From NCBI GenBank assembly GCA_006384855.1, contig VCJN01000708.1, forward strand, positions 434,001-498,000: DNA of 64,000 nucleotides, read 5' to 3'. Under the pieces are notes generated by a model. That model was not told where the DNA came from and did not search any database. It saw only the letters and a list, made by a program, of their open reading frames with translations. Positions 50,809 through 62,616 of the stretch are shown here, in pieces; the first letter of the stretch is position 1; each line of letters opens with the position of its first letter. A program made the position numbers and the translations under genes. This DNA comes from Tetraselmis striata. Taxonomy: Eukaryota > Chlorophyta > Chlorodendrophyceae > Chlorodendrales > Chlorodendraceae.

Positions 50809-53800
50809 TCAGCAAGGAAACCTCCTATTGAGCCCGGGCTTGGGTCTCCTGACGCCGCCCTGCTCGTACTGGTACTTCTCGATCAGCTTGAAGACGCGGT
50901 CGCGGTTGTACGGCTCGAACTTAGAAAACACAGGCGCCTCCTCGCCCGCGTCGCGCCTCGGGTCGGCCGCCGGAACGTGGCGCCCCGCGGCCGGCCGGCT
51001 CGACATGGACCTGCCCGCGGGCTTGCCCCGCGCTGTCTTCGCCTGCCGCGCGGCCGCAGGGAGCGCGAGGAGCCCGCTGTCCAGCGACTTTGCGACGGTG
51101 GCGCGACCCGAGTGCAGCGAATGCAGCCGCCGGTCGTCAGCGCTGTCGTCGAAATTCGGGGAGGAGAGGCCGCCCTGCAGCTGGAACCGTTTGCCGTACG
51201 ACTTGGAAGCGACGACCACCTGTGGCACAGCGGAGGACAACGGGCCGAGTCAGGCCTGCCGCGGTGCAGGGGGACGAGCAGGCGCACACATGCAGATGCC
51301 GCGGGGCTCGAGTCCGTCGCGGCCTCACCGGTAGCTTAAGAGGCTCCTGCTTCAGCATGCTCTCGTCCTCATCGCATGGGCGCTGGCCGGTCATTACTTC
51401 GCGGTCCGCCCCTGCGGAATTCGCGCCTTCGGGGATGAGGGCGGCAGGATTTCGGTGTGAGCGCGGTATGTGCCGTGATGGCCGCCAGTGACGAGCGCCG
51501 GGTTACATCGTGCATGCGCCCCCCCCCCCCCCCCCCCCCCCCCCCGACGTCAAGCAGCTGTCCTGTGATACGCGGTGGACACAGTCTCCGGGTGCATGTG
51601 CAAGTTCACACCGTATGAGGGGCAGTAACAGACCGCCACGAGAACGCGGCTATAATCCGTTCTGTTTAGATTGTTGTGAATCATGTCCCAACGTTTCGAA
51701 AGACAAATTGCAAAAGCATTAAGTGGCAAATAAATCAAGCGCGCGTACACAAAAAGATATTAAAAGTAAAGTAAAGTTCGCCCCGGGACATCGGCCGAAG
51801 CCGCCCCAGCACTTGACCTCGTGCGCCAACTGCAGTCGTAGGTCTGGCATAGCCCATAGACCATTGCCTCATTCGAACCCCGAAGGGCTAATGCATCAAC
51901 CGAGGAAACCCGGGACACGCCGGGCCGATATTGCCGAAATACATCGGCCAGGAATCGAACCCGGTACCTCTCGCACACGAGACGACCGCTCTACCGAGCG
52001 GACAAGGGATGTACATAAAAAGATATTATGTACCAGTATGACATCATCGAAATATGAGTGCAACTACCAGGTACCAGTAGGGGTCGACTTGGGATTGACA
52101 ATGTACGAGAGCGTGGATGTGCTTCCACATCTCCGCGCGAGCTGACGTTGATACACTTCAGGTTCGATCATATACGTGCAGACCTGTGTGTACGATTTCT
52201 TTATCCTACCGTTAGACTAAACCCGGTTTTGGTAGGACAATGGGACAATGCGACTACTATTTGCATCAGTGATCCTCTTATCATTAATACTATACTGAAC
52301 AATCATAATAACTAGCGCGCAGGTGGCAAAAACTTGAAAGGGCGGGGCCTGCCCTAGCAGTCCTGTTTTGCCACCCTTCTAGCGATATTTTCGAATTAAA
52401 TTGTGCAGTACCTGCCTACACAAGCACATGAATTAATAAAGCTACCGGTACGGCTACGGGCCGCTGTTATAAAATCGGCTTATGTTGATATTGTGTTGAT
52501 ACTTATGTTAATATGGTACCCGTACTGCTTTCAGTGGCGCATCCGTGTTTACTGGTCTTTTGTAACTCACACCGGTACCGCAACAGATACCGCGGGTGGT
52601 GGTGTGAATTACAAAAAGGGCAGTAACAATCCACCTACTGCTAAAAGTAGTACCAATACGGCGGGTACTGGTGTGAATTACAAAAAGGGCAGTTCCCCAG
52701 AATTAGAAAATTAACACAGCAACACACCAATACAGGCGGGTACTGGTACCGCTGACGACGATATTATTTATAGCAGGTACCGGGTATACCTGTACCGATA
52801 AAGATTGCGGTACCTTACCGGTAGCGATTGCTGCCGGTAGGGGTACAGGTGCGTCCAGTATATCAGGGGGTTTGAAATAAACCGTATTTTGCAATATATA
52901 TTGAAAGCAATGCTGGATGACTACACTTGGTTGGTTTTAATTTGTGTAATGCCGTGCGCTCGCTCCGCCGTGTCGATTTATCTCGGGCAACCACTGCGCG
53001 GCTATGGGTAATCCTTAAGCCATAGCAGCGCATTACATGTAGCCGAATACATGTTTATTCGGCTTAAGGATTGCCCATAGCCGAATATTACATGTTCATG
53101 CAGACATACAATATGTACGGCCGCAATACATACCGGATTTATATCTAGCGTCAAATACAATGTAAAAGCCGCCCTGTCCCTACATCCCTAGTACATTTAA
53201 TGCTTAAACTGAGAAAAACGCATCCAATAAAACAAAGAATATTCAAAAAGGGGAAGCACGAATCGCTCCGGCAAGGTGTCAGGTGTTGGTTGAAGTGACA
53301 TGGGGAGTAACATATTCCGGACTGGAGAAACAAGGCTACGCGCCTGGGTGCCCCTGTTCTGTAGCGGGCCATTATGGTGTACGTGGAGATGCGTACCAGG
53401 ATCGTGTGTGAGCGAATGTGTGTGGGTAGGTTGGGGGGGGGGGGGGGGGGGGGGAAGGAGGGGAATGAGGGCATGCAGACGGCTGTGCGGCGGGTCGTAC
53501 CACACATGGCAGCTCTCTGCGTCATACGCGCCGGCCGGTTGATCCTCCCCACAAACTGGCCAGGGCTCCAGGCTGCGCCGTCTGCGCTGCTGCGCGCCGA
53601 GGCGCCGGTGGAGAGCTGCGGGAGCGCTGCAGAGCGGCCAAAGGCGGAGGGCGCAGGGTGCGGCGTGCAGCCCGTCTGCGGCGGGACACACAGGGCAGGG
53701 CTGTTTGTCAGTCCATTCCGAGCCGACATGACTTAATTCCGTCAGTGAATGTGAACAACGCAACTATGGCAGCGTTCCGTGTGACGCTTACTTGTGGTGA

Positions 53801-55398
53801 GGTTAAACGCACGTAAGTAGCAAACTTCCGTATACTTCACGTCAAGGCAGCCCACGTCAACTTTTGCAAATGTCCTGGTCAGGCACCTGTATGTGGTAGC
53901 TCACGTTGCGTACACATGCCAAACTTACCGTAATCTGCGTACTATAGTTGCATTCTAAAGTGAAGAATGGTTATTTTCCTTTTTTTTATGAATAGTTTTT
54001 TTCCTCGTAAATGAAAATTCACCAAATTTATGCCCAACCATTTCCTATTTAATCTTAAATTCAATCACGATGAACAGTGGGATCATAATCCATGTGTCAG
54101 GGGTTCAAATTCCTAAAAAAAGATGGACCTAAAAAAGGTCCTTTCCATATTGCTCTAGTCATTTTTTTTTATTGTTAGGGGGAAAACCAGCTTCCGTTGG
54201 CGTAATTACGTGACCCTCGAAAGTTCCGTCAATTCTGAGGGTCACTTGACTTAGCCCGGCATATATAAACCGGCTTGATGAATTTGAACAACGTAATTTA
54301 AGGACACTTAAGCGCAGCCCTGGTGCAGGCGGCGGCCGGTTAGCCACGGGGAATGACTGCGCTCTCACCGCAATGTCTTTCAGAGGGGAGCGTTGTTAGG
54401 GTGAGATGAGGGCAGTGGCCGTCTTGTCTGGCCACACATCCTGTTCTAATTCAATCCCCCCCCCCCCCCTTTGCCACAAGCTTACCAAGGGTGCCGCCGC
54501 CGCACCCATAAGAGCCCCTAGCATCAGCCTTAAACCGGGTTTGCACGCAAAGTATAAGAACATTCCGCATAGGTCCGCGGTAGTCTCGTCTACATTTGAC
54601 CGTTGGCAGGCAGGGCGGGTCCTAATTCGTAGTGTTCCTATAATCCCCGCCGGCACCCGTACCGCAGCGCGGCGCTGATTGCCCTCGGCCACCTGCCCCT
54701 CGTTTGACAGAGATTGTTCCTCGCCCTCTGTTTGGTCACGCAGCCTCAACATCAAAGCCACAGACATTTGGCCTACAACCCGGACTTGACAGTACACCCA
54801 TAAGCAGCCATTTGGAGGCGCGGACCTGAGGCACCCCGTCACTGCCAGCTGCGCTCCGCTCCCCTTTTCCGTCGAGTCCGTGGCGGTCACCGGCGGCGCT
54901 GACCTTGCCGGCGACAATCAACGGCGGGCTTCTCTCCACCGACATGGGGAAGAAGGCCGGTGGCGGTACAGTGGAGCCCAGGCGCAGCAGCCCCGGCGGG
55001 GCGGCCTCTGCTTGCCCGCAGCTCTCGGACGCCGTCTGCTCTTTCATCTTGGCGGAGAGAACCGCCAGGAACTCCGCGGCCGTCACCCGGAGCGCCTCCA
55101 GGTCCGCGAGCGGCCCCGCGACCGGGGTAGTCTGCACCTCCGCCGGCGCCACGGGGACCGCGCCCACCCGGAGGACGCACGCTTGCGGGGCTCGCAGGCC
55201 GACGGCATGCGCCGCGCCAAAGACGCTCCTCGGCGCTCTCTCGGCAGCCTTCTCGATGTCGCGATTGTTCACCGGCGGCAGCTGCGGCTCCCGCGGCCTC
55301 TGCGTGCCGCCTTCCGGCACCTCCAGCCCAAGCACGGGCGGGCACCCCAGCGCGCGCCTGTCTGCTTCAGTTGGCGGCTTCCTGGGCGCCTGGTCCAT
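50809..55398 (-). CDS. Unrecognised protein, 4 exons
   Basis: Exons 55398-54904, 53675-53501, 51411-51329 and 51219-50809 have GT-AG borders (AAG|GTCAGC, GCCGCAG; TGTG|GTACGA, TTCCGCAG; CCG|GTGAGG, GCCACAG), and the phases close to 387 residues, which is the main evidence that the gene is real. No family recognised. The N-terminal half is Pro/Ala-rich with one helical block ADLEALRVTAAEFLAVLSAK (about 97-116). The C-terminal part has KSYGKRFQLQGGLSSPNFDD and ends with a well-formed basic/aromatic block FSKFEPYNRDRVFKLIEKYQ. No signal peptide or membrane segment is visible. Upstream exons cannot be excluded: an acceptor-like CGCCAG precedes the start in frame. Intron 2 (2.1 kb) contains a SINE and LINE 3' ends. 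Confidence 0.6.
51763..52010 (-). mobile_element. tRNA-derived SINE with 18-bp target duplication
   Basis: Flanked by GTACACAAAAAGATATTA (51745-51762) and GTACATAAAAAGATATTA (52011-52028), one mismatch in 18. Near its 5' end on the minus strand it has a box A-like CCGCTCGGTAGAGCGG and a perfect box B, GGGTTCGATTCC, spaced as in a tRNA gene. It does not fold as a tRNA: the acceptor and anticodon stems fail. The 3' end is a short CTTTACTTTACTTTT tail. It is about 248 bases and sits in intron 2 of the 387-residue gene in the same sense as that gene. Confidence 0.8.
52601..52725 (-). repeat. Two LINE-like 3' ends in tandem
   Basis: The word GTGTGAATTACAAAAAGGGC starts at 52602 and 52671. The first unit (52601-52654) is the hairpin-plus-tail form also found at 34838-34890; the second (52670-52718) carries the TTCCCCAGAATTAGAAAA form found at 38128-38177. 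Each is bordered by a GGCGGGTACTGGT-type word (52660 and 52735), suggesting repeated insertion at one short target. Confidence 0.6.
53001..53081. repeat. 21-bp inverted repeat (hairpin)
   Basis: GCTATGGGTAATCCTTAAGCC (53001-53021) pairs, with one mismatch, with 53061-53081. The loop contains GTAGCCGAATACATGT, which recurs partly just outside the right arm (TAGCCGAATATTACATGT). It lies in intron 2 of the 387-residue gene. Confidence 0.75.
53930..54180. other. AT-rich island with a tRNA-Met-like fragment
   Basis: About 250 AT-rich bases within a GC-rich region. At 54076-54115 GTGGG-ATCATAA-TCCAT folds as an anticodon arm with a CAT anticodon, followed by a 5-base variable stretch and GGGGTTCAAATTCC, a box B/T-arm. 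No D-arm or acceptor stem is visible upstream. It could be a fragment of organelle DNA moved to the nucleus, or chance. It lies in intron 1 of the 387-residue gene. Confidence 0.25.
54489..54659 (+). mobile_element. MITE-like element, copy 12
   Basis: 171 bases from GGGTGCCGCC to GCCGGCACCCG, so both terminal repeats are preserved. Inside are TTTGCACGCAAAGTATAAGA, ACATTCCGCATAGG, TCGTCTACATTTGACCG and GGCAGGCAGGGCGGGTCCTA. It is the same length as copy 1, 45 kb away. It lies in intron 1 of the 387-residue gene, antisense to it. Confidence 0.75.
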
Positions 55399-55937
55399 TA
55401 CTCCAGGGCACGCAGCACTCTGGCGAGGAAAACACTACATCAGTCGACCGCACAGCGAGCGCATGCCTGAATGCTAGTAGCATACCAAACATCTCGAAAC
55501 CATACACAATAAACCGAAAGATCATGTATTTACAATGGCGGTATTGTGTTTGATCCGAGTGGGGCGGCATGCAGCTGGTTAATGGTTTCGGAGCACAGGT
55601 AGTTCTGGAAAGGCGCAATTATATGTCATGCAATGACGGAACCCATGCTTTGGGTTCCCGGTACATTGCTGTTTTTGACACCCCCACCCCCTTAAGAGAG
55701 AAAAACTACATTATCTCGAAACATGTCAAATAGACCACGAACGACACACAGATCATCTGACTCGTCGGCGCGAGGCAGTTTATTATTCATTCTCGGACCC
55801 GCAAAACCTACTACATGATACAATAAATGCGACATTTGTATCCATGGACATCCCAGGACTGTAATGACAGAACTCTGGGCGACTACGATGCTCTTCATAA
55901 ACGTTCATAAAAATCTGCTCTCTTTCCATCTGCTCTG

Positions 55938-56010
<73 letters not shown>

Positions 56011-57914
56011 CTTATCACATCATTCCAATTGGATTTGCACCATCGAAAAATGATGAAATGTTTTGCACCATATTGAGTAAGGTATCCCGTGCTACTTGCA
56101 AATACACATATGTATACATACCTATAGAGTTCTTCCACAATATAAAGGAGTCGCAGTGGATTCGTTATTGCACTCGTTATTTTTAAGGGTACGGGTACGA
56201 GGCGTACCCTGTAGTTAAATATAGCGTTCGTCATAACGATTTTTTTCGCTCCCCGGACAGGGCTGGAATCAGAGAAACCCTTGCAGCGTCCCTACGACGG
56301 CCGTTTAGCATAACGATATTATTGGCCGACACGGTACACTATTGGGGTACATGGAGAACGTACGCGAGCACTACAGGTGACAAGTACTTACCGTAGCGGT
56401 ACGTGTCAGGTGCTCGTAGTATATGACAAATCCCCTGGGAAGCTGTACAATATTATTGTGGCTGGAAGAACTACTAGCGACTACTGTCGCTAGATTTAGA
56501 GGAGGAACCTATGCATGCACAGTATGTTTAGCGTAAAAACGAGAGCGTGCGCTGATTTCATCAATAACGGTCAATCGGTCATACCTATCCGTACCCGTAC
56601 CCGTACCCGTGCCGTACACCCACATATGTCATCGAGCAGGGCGTTGGGGCTCGCCTTCGGCTCCAGAAGAGGATCCGCAGACAAGTTAGCGGCCGCACGC
56701 CCCGACTGCAGCCTTACGTGTGCAGGGCGCCCGCTGGGCTGGCGCAGCAGCCAGGTCGCGCGGCCATGTGGCAGCGGCGCCCCTTGGCACAGGTCGCTGG
56801 GGCGCTCCACACGCATGTGGCCGCCCCTCTCGCCCAGCACGAGGGGTTGGATCAAGCCGGAGCGCAGGCTGCCAAGCTTGCGCGTTAGGCCGAACCTCGA
56901 GCCCGCCCGGCCTGCACATAGCACGGAGCCCAAGGAACTCAGTCTAAGGCCAAATCCACGCCAGTTCAACAGTCCATTGGGATGGGACTATGGGAGTTCG
57001 GCAATTAGAAATTTATTGATATAATAGAGTCAGAGTTAACGCCTGATGATGTAAAAATCATTAATACAATAGAATTAAAAATAGTTTGGATTATTTTTAA
57101 GGACAACTGAAAGATACATCTCAGTCGTATTACGAATCAATTCCGGAAATCACAAAGTACATTGTTTGAGTTGCTAATCTCTATTGCTTACTTCACTTAC
57201 TTCACTTACATTATTTAGGTAAGGTCATCCTTAAGATCGACAGACGACCATACAACGAATTAGGGACTACCGATTGTCATTCGTGTTGTCGACACGAGTT
57301 GCACCAGTGATACGGAATGCGCTAGAAGGGTTGCAAAACACCATGGCTCGTCGTCACCACCTGAGGGGAAGAAAGATTGTCAGCTATGCGCTAGTTTGAA
57401 GCTCCGACGGAGGGGTTCAAAACCCTTAAGAATCCTTTGCGATGTATACAGTTGTCTTAGCTGATAAAATGAATCACCGCATGCGACAGGCGATGTAAGA
57501 ATTTTCCTAGCAAGCGTCTCGGCATTAATTGCAATCCTTTGGGATCGGCACCTCGTGCATCGATGTCTTTGATTGCCACTCCAGCAGGATTCCAAATGGC
57601 CAAACTCAAATGCCGGCCTTTACATACACCAGCAGTGATCCTCACTTTGCCCTCTCGTACTGATCGCGATTCCCAAAAACGAATAATTTCCAAGAGAGAG
57701 AGGGGGGGGGGGGGGGGGGGGGGGGTAAACCCTACATGTAGGTGGAGGCGGTTTCAGGGCATCATCTCATAAAAAGTTTCCCATGTCAGTCCACATTTCT
57801 ACAGCCGCAAGTACATAGGATATACCGCAGACATAAGCACAAATACGGAACACCGCGGGGTTGCAGCCAAATATTTGGGCCCGCACCCAACAATGCGAAA
57901 GGGGCGGCATCCCG
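55399..57914. other. Intergenic between the 387- and 417-residue genes
   Basis: Contains a (CT)n(CA)n run (55938-56006), one member of a dispersed repeat pair (56255-56310), a CCGTACCCGTACCC run (56590-56612) and a G22 run (57704-57725). A GC-rich block at 56640-56960 is open on both strands without a motif. A minus frame at 57457-57693 (VRITAGVCKGRHLSLAIWNP) reads like a protein fragment, but no gene could be built around it. Confidence 0.4.
55938..56006. repeat. (CT)n(CA)n microsatellite
   Basis: CT dinucleotides (55938-55959) pass directly into CA dinucleotides (to 56006). Confidence 0.95.
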
Positions 57915-59719
57915 TTATGCTATCAGCCAGGTGGCATACTGGCGCGGGGCTGCCGGTGTCTGCAGATATGTGTTGATGGAGGGAAGGGGGGCGTCAGACG
58001 GACCTTGCTGCCTGCGCTTGCGGAAGCTGCCAGGGGGCGACGTCTTCCCCTCGCAGCGCGCAGACCAGCCCCTCTTCTTCGACGGCGATGCCTCGCTGTC
58101 GCACTGGCTACTGTCCTCGTCCTGCAGATCCGTCTGCATGTCAGTCATGCTGGAGCTGGCCGCCTGCATATCCTCCTGGCCACCCAACTCCTCCTCCTCC
58201 TCCGCTACATCCTCCATCTTCGCCGCCGCCGCATCCTCCTCGTCCCCTTCCTCGCAATATAGGCAATGCCGGCTGGATTCGTCGCTCCGGTGGCTCCCAT
58301 CCTGAGCCTTGTCGGCGCCCGCGTGCCCGGCTGGCCGCCACGAGGCTGACAAGGTGTCCAACGGGTCGTCCTCCGGCGCCAGCAGGCCGCACTGCGATTC
58401 CAGATGCACCACCTGTGCAGCATGCCCGCCGGGGTGGGGTAGGCTCAGGCAGCCGCGGGCACTGCCCAGACACTCACATAGCCAGCCTTGCCTGCGCTGC
58501 TGCGGATTGGTACCCCGAGCATCGGGACTGACCTGCTCCAGCGTCGATGCCAGGAAGGCGATGATGGCATCGGTCCTCAGCTTCTCCCCTCGTGAGCGGA
58601 GGGCGACAGCAGTGACCGACAGAAGCATGTCATCGAACAGCGACCTGGTGAGCGCTGGCTCGCCGCGGCTATCCAGCAGCCAGTCCGCCTCCACATCCAC
58701 CCAGCTGGGATCCCACTGCGACTCAGCCATCACCTGCGGGCATCGGCATTCCGGCGCGCAGCGGATCGGTGCATGGCAAGCAGGAGAACGTGAAGGCGTG
58801 CTGCAGACTCCTGGGGATGGGGGAAGGCATGGATGGGGGGCAGCGGGCCGCGGACCCTGCAGAGCAGCTGGTGGGAGGCGCGATAGGTGGCGTAGGTGAC
58901 GCTGTTGAAGCAGCTTTTGGGAAGGAATTCCCACCACTGCGCCAAGGCGGCGGCGATTCCGTCCACACTGCACCACACAGGGGCGGCAGGTTGGCAGGGT
59001 GCCAGAGGTTGCTCCCCGAAAGCGCACAGAAATAACATAAAGTATGTTCAGCTCTTCCATTTCTTGCATTAATTTAACGAATCTTATTTTTTTTTATCTT
59101 GCCCGTACCAGTAGTGCCGATGATACTAACTTTAAATGCTCGTCGCTATTCTGTCCGATGAATAGTTATATGGGCAGCAATCCAGCATTTTATATAAATA
59201 AGAAACATATATAAAACAACCAATACGTTGGTTCCTCTCGCTGGACCGTCGCCTGGAGGGACGAACTGGCACATACCACAGCAAAGGCTTCAGCAGCATC
59301 GGATCCATCATCGTGGCGGAGCGGCTGCCGCCACGCGCGAGGTCTTCCGCTGCGACGCCGCTGAGAAGCTGGACCTCCGCGGGGCCATCGACCGTGATGT
59401 CGCACGTGGTACCACTCGTACGCCGACCCGCCCGCTGCTGCGGCTCGGCGCCGCACCCATCCTGGACACTGCACACCGCGTACAGCCAGCACGGGCAGTC
59501 AGCCGCCGAGCTCCCCACACGCAGCGCACAGCAGTTACGTTGCGATGAGTTGAGCCAGCAACGGCAGCCTTTGGCGACCGCACCTGCTGGCCGAGCCCGG
59601 CTGTGTCTCCGAATACTCGGTCGCCGCTGCGAGGAAGACCGATACCGTGTGAGCGACACCAGGTCGGCGGTCCATGTCGACTGGCAGACAGACCGCCGCT
59701 CACACCGCGCCGGCCACAC
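57915..59719 (-). CDS. Unrecognised protein with acidic and basic C-terminal tracts, 4 exons
   Basis: Exons 59719-59277, 58967-58856, 58733-58533 and 58412-57915; donors TG|GTATGT, AGG|GTCCGC and CAG|GTCAGT, acceptors GTGCAG, CCCGCAG and GCACAG; phases close to 417 residues. The core (about 141-250) is well conserved-looking: CVDGIAAALAQWWEFLPKS, CFNSVTYATYRASHQLLCR, DVEADWLLDSRGEPALTRSL and FDDMLLSVTAVAL. The DW-DSRG-SLFDDML pattern loosely recalls domains of unknown function in protist flagellar proteins, but this is weak. An acidic run EEGDEEDAAAAKMEDVAEEE and two basic clusters (PSKKRGW, FRKRRQQG) suggest a nuclear protein. The first exon and start are the least certain: it is GC-rich, and further 5' exons are possible. 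Confidence 0.55.
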
Positions 59720-60350
59720 GCCACCGGTGTTCTCGCTGCACTGCCTGTAGTTCCTGCTTCAGATCACTCACGGGCCGGGCTCGCGCTTGAGTTCCTGTCA
59801 GCTGAGTGGTGGTAGTGGTGGACGACTGGTATTAGGTTTTCCGGCAAGGCCTACCTTGAATCGCTATCTACCTGTACGCGACAGAAAGTTCGGGTAGCAG
59901 TGCATTAACTACAGCGACCATGACTCGATGAGCTCCTCATCAGTGCTACTGGTTTATTACATGAGCTAGCAGCAGAAGGCGATATCGGTACTGGTACTGT
60001 ACCCGTGCTACTACTGTGCTACTGGTACTGGAACTGGAACTGGTACTGGTGTTACGCGTACCTGTACTTGATGTAGCGCGGCGTGCACCACATCTCGATT
60101 TATCGTACGCCGTACTCACCGCCTGGGTACGTTTGCGGGTATAATGAACTTACCAGGATGCAGGTCCCGGGGTGATTACATGTGCCAGCGGCAAAATTCA
60201 AGAAATCCATACAGAAATCCAGAAGAAAATCCAGGTACGGGCCAGAAGAGGCGGGAACCGCCATGACAGCCACCGACCAGGCATCGCCACCGGCCAGCCG
60301 CCGCTCCACGCAGTAGGGACGCTCCCACCAGCACACAATCTCGGGCCACT
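59720..60350. other. Intergenic with GGTACTGG-type simple sequence
   Basis: 59948-59986 is the second member of a repeat pair with 40169-40213. 59985-60065 is a degenerate GGTACTG/GGAACTG array. No gene is seen. Confidence 0.4.
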
Positions 60351-60353
60351 CCA

Positions 60354-60441
60354 TCAATAGCGGCACTAGGCCGAATGTGATGTGAAGGCGCATACATGAA
60401 AGAGGCCTCGAACGAAGTAGAGGTCTCGCAGCGAGGAGCGG

Positions 60442-60480
<39 letters not shown>

Positions 60481-61010
60481 GGGGGGGGGGGGGGGGGGGT
60501 CCAACCCAGAACGGGGCGCCACGGGCGTGCAACGGACGCAGGCCACCCAGCGCCAAATCCGCCGGCAGCTCGATCGCGTCCCCTTCCGCCAAACGCAGAA
60601 CGCCTTCCACAACACAACATCCCGGCCTACTCCAATAGCGGCACTAGGCTGAATGTGATGTGGAGGCGCCGATAGGACAGGAAGGGAGAGAGTGCTCAGC
60701 GAGTAGGGAATGGAGGGCCGACCGGGCCAGCAACGACGTAAGACGCCGGTGTCCAGCGCGCGCTGCTCCGCCCAGCGCCAAATCCACCGCCGGCTCGGTC
60801 GCGTCCCCTTCCGCCGAACGTAGAACTCCCTTCCCAGCACAACATCCCGGACTACTCCAATAGCGGCACTAGGCTGAATGTGATGTGGAGGCACCGACAG
60901 GACAGGAAGGGAGAGGGTGCTCAAAGAACAGCAAACGGGGAGTTGACTAGACCAGCAACGACGTAAGACGCCGGTGTCCAGCTCACACTGCTCCTCCGCG
61001 GCTGTGGCAG
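60354..61010. repeat. 225-bp tandem repeat, three copies
   Basis: Copies begin with CAATAGCGGCACTAGGCTGA at about 60354, 60632 and 60857. The first is enlarged by a (TG)n run (60445-60479) and a G19 run; the third is partial. The exact 225-base spacing of copies 2 and 3 keeps the minus frame open, so a 511-codon frame (61635-60100) runs through all copies with a 75-residue repeat containing PPHHIQPSAAIGV. No splice or family evidence shows that it is translated. Confidence 0.75.
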
Positions 61011-62600
61011 CACGGGCGGGGCCAAGACTTCTAAGGTGCCACCGTGCACGATCTCCGCCCCCATCCCCAGCCGGGGGTGGAGGCGGAGGAAGGGCCCGCG
61101 ATTCCGAGGACGGTCGTCGGGGCCGCCCCGGCGGAATGTGGGTGGGTGGATGGTGTATGCAGCTGCAGGTAGTCCGGCAATTTACAGAAATGGAATAGGA
61201 ATAGGAAAAGTACTGCGAGACCACGCCTGGACGATGTATGGACCCATGAGTGGTGATGTTGCTGAGGTCGCCAGCCCAACTTTGAACGTACGGACCGCCA
61301 TCGTGCACCCCACCAGCTCCCTCCGTAGCCAGAAAGAATAACACCCTCCTCATCTTGTACTTGTATTCGATAGCCAGCATCAGGCCCACACCTTCAACAG
61401 TGGAGCGGAGATTCGAGGCGCCACGACACCATGGACGCTTCCGGGGCGAACGGGAGCTGACGGGCAGGACATAGCTTGTCATGGCGCCGTGAAGGGGGCG
61501 GTCGACAGTGCTCTGGCCTCCGGGGCGTAGGCCAATCAGTTGTCTTCGTAATATTTGAAAAACAAACAATTCCGCGAGGCGACAGATGCAATAGCACGGC
61601 CGCGCAACCCACACACGTCGACAAAATGACCACATGCCGACGACATAGTGTCAAGGCAAGGTATTAGACGAGTACATGGTGGTACCGGTGGGTTGCAACT
61701 CCTGCACGTTGGTGGTCTCGCATGACTATGCCGTCATCCCACCTGCTGCGGATTTTGTTGCTCCCTGGGGAGTTGGCGACCGACTCGACAACGTTATTAG
61801 CAAACTTCAAGGCCGTGTGTTGGCGTACTTTGCCGAGGGCAGCGGGTTCAAATGGCCAACGACGGGCGGCCACACGGCTGTCGATCTCGATAGGTTTCCT
61901 CATGGTCGAGAGGTGGGTCGGTGGTGGGGGCCGCCTTGTTCTGGCCGATTTGCGGACTCCAGTGGGCCCGGGTCAACTTAAGTATACCATTTCGCGCTCA
62001 GGGGACCTCCCCTGACGCCATGGCGGTCATCATGCCAGTTTTTCCCATAGTATTGGGCACATACTATCTGTTGCACATCCTACCATATTAATTACGAGGT
62101 GAGTCTGTCTATGAGTTTGTCTATCTGTCGCCGACTTTCGGAACGGTTTCGCATATATTATTAGATAAATCCAAAATGTATCCGTTATAGATTCCGTAAA
62201 ACCCCATACATAAGGAAAATTCCCCTACCTCTTGGGTTGAGCGGAGGAAAAGGAGAGCCGCGTCCGAAATCGCCTGGAATACGCGAGAATCGATATTGGT
62301 TACAATACGGTTTTATCACGGAATTTTAGGCGTCCGTCCTCCGTCCTCCATCATCCAGTGCTGCGTCTTCGCGTATGAACCGTCATACGTTCGATCTGTG
62401 CTCGTTTGATTTCTAGGCACACCTCCGACGACGGTAAGATTCTGAATGGATGCGCGTGTATTCTAGCCCAGGCACGTCATGTATTCGTCTAAAACGCCAA
62501 AATAACGCGGTACCGCAGCGCGTTTTTATTGCTGAATCAGCAAGCGAGACTATTCAGCGACTATTCCTTACCTATACGGTAGTCCAAGTATGGTGCTGTA
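61011..62600. other. Unassigned, possible coding fragments
   Basis: A plus frame at 61676-61981 (starting MVVPVGCNSCTLVVSHDYAV) and a minus frame at 61664-61903 overlap; neither is recognised. 62000-62450 is moderately AT-rich without features. Confidence 0.3.
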
Positions 62601-62616
62601 AAAAGGGGTCGCCGCG

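Noticed and set aside
51949..52010. A functional tRNA-Thr(CGT) gene on the minus strand
   Set aside because: Box A and box B are good, but the acceptor stem has at least two mismatches and the anticodon arm cannot form with a 7-base loop. The flanking 18-base repeats fit a SINE better.
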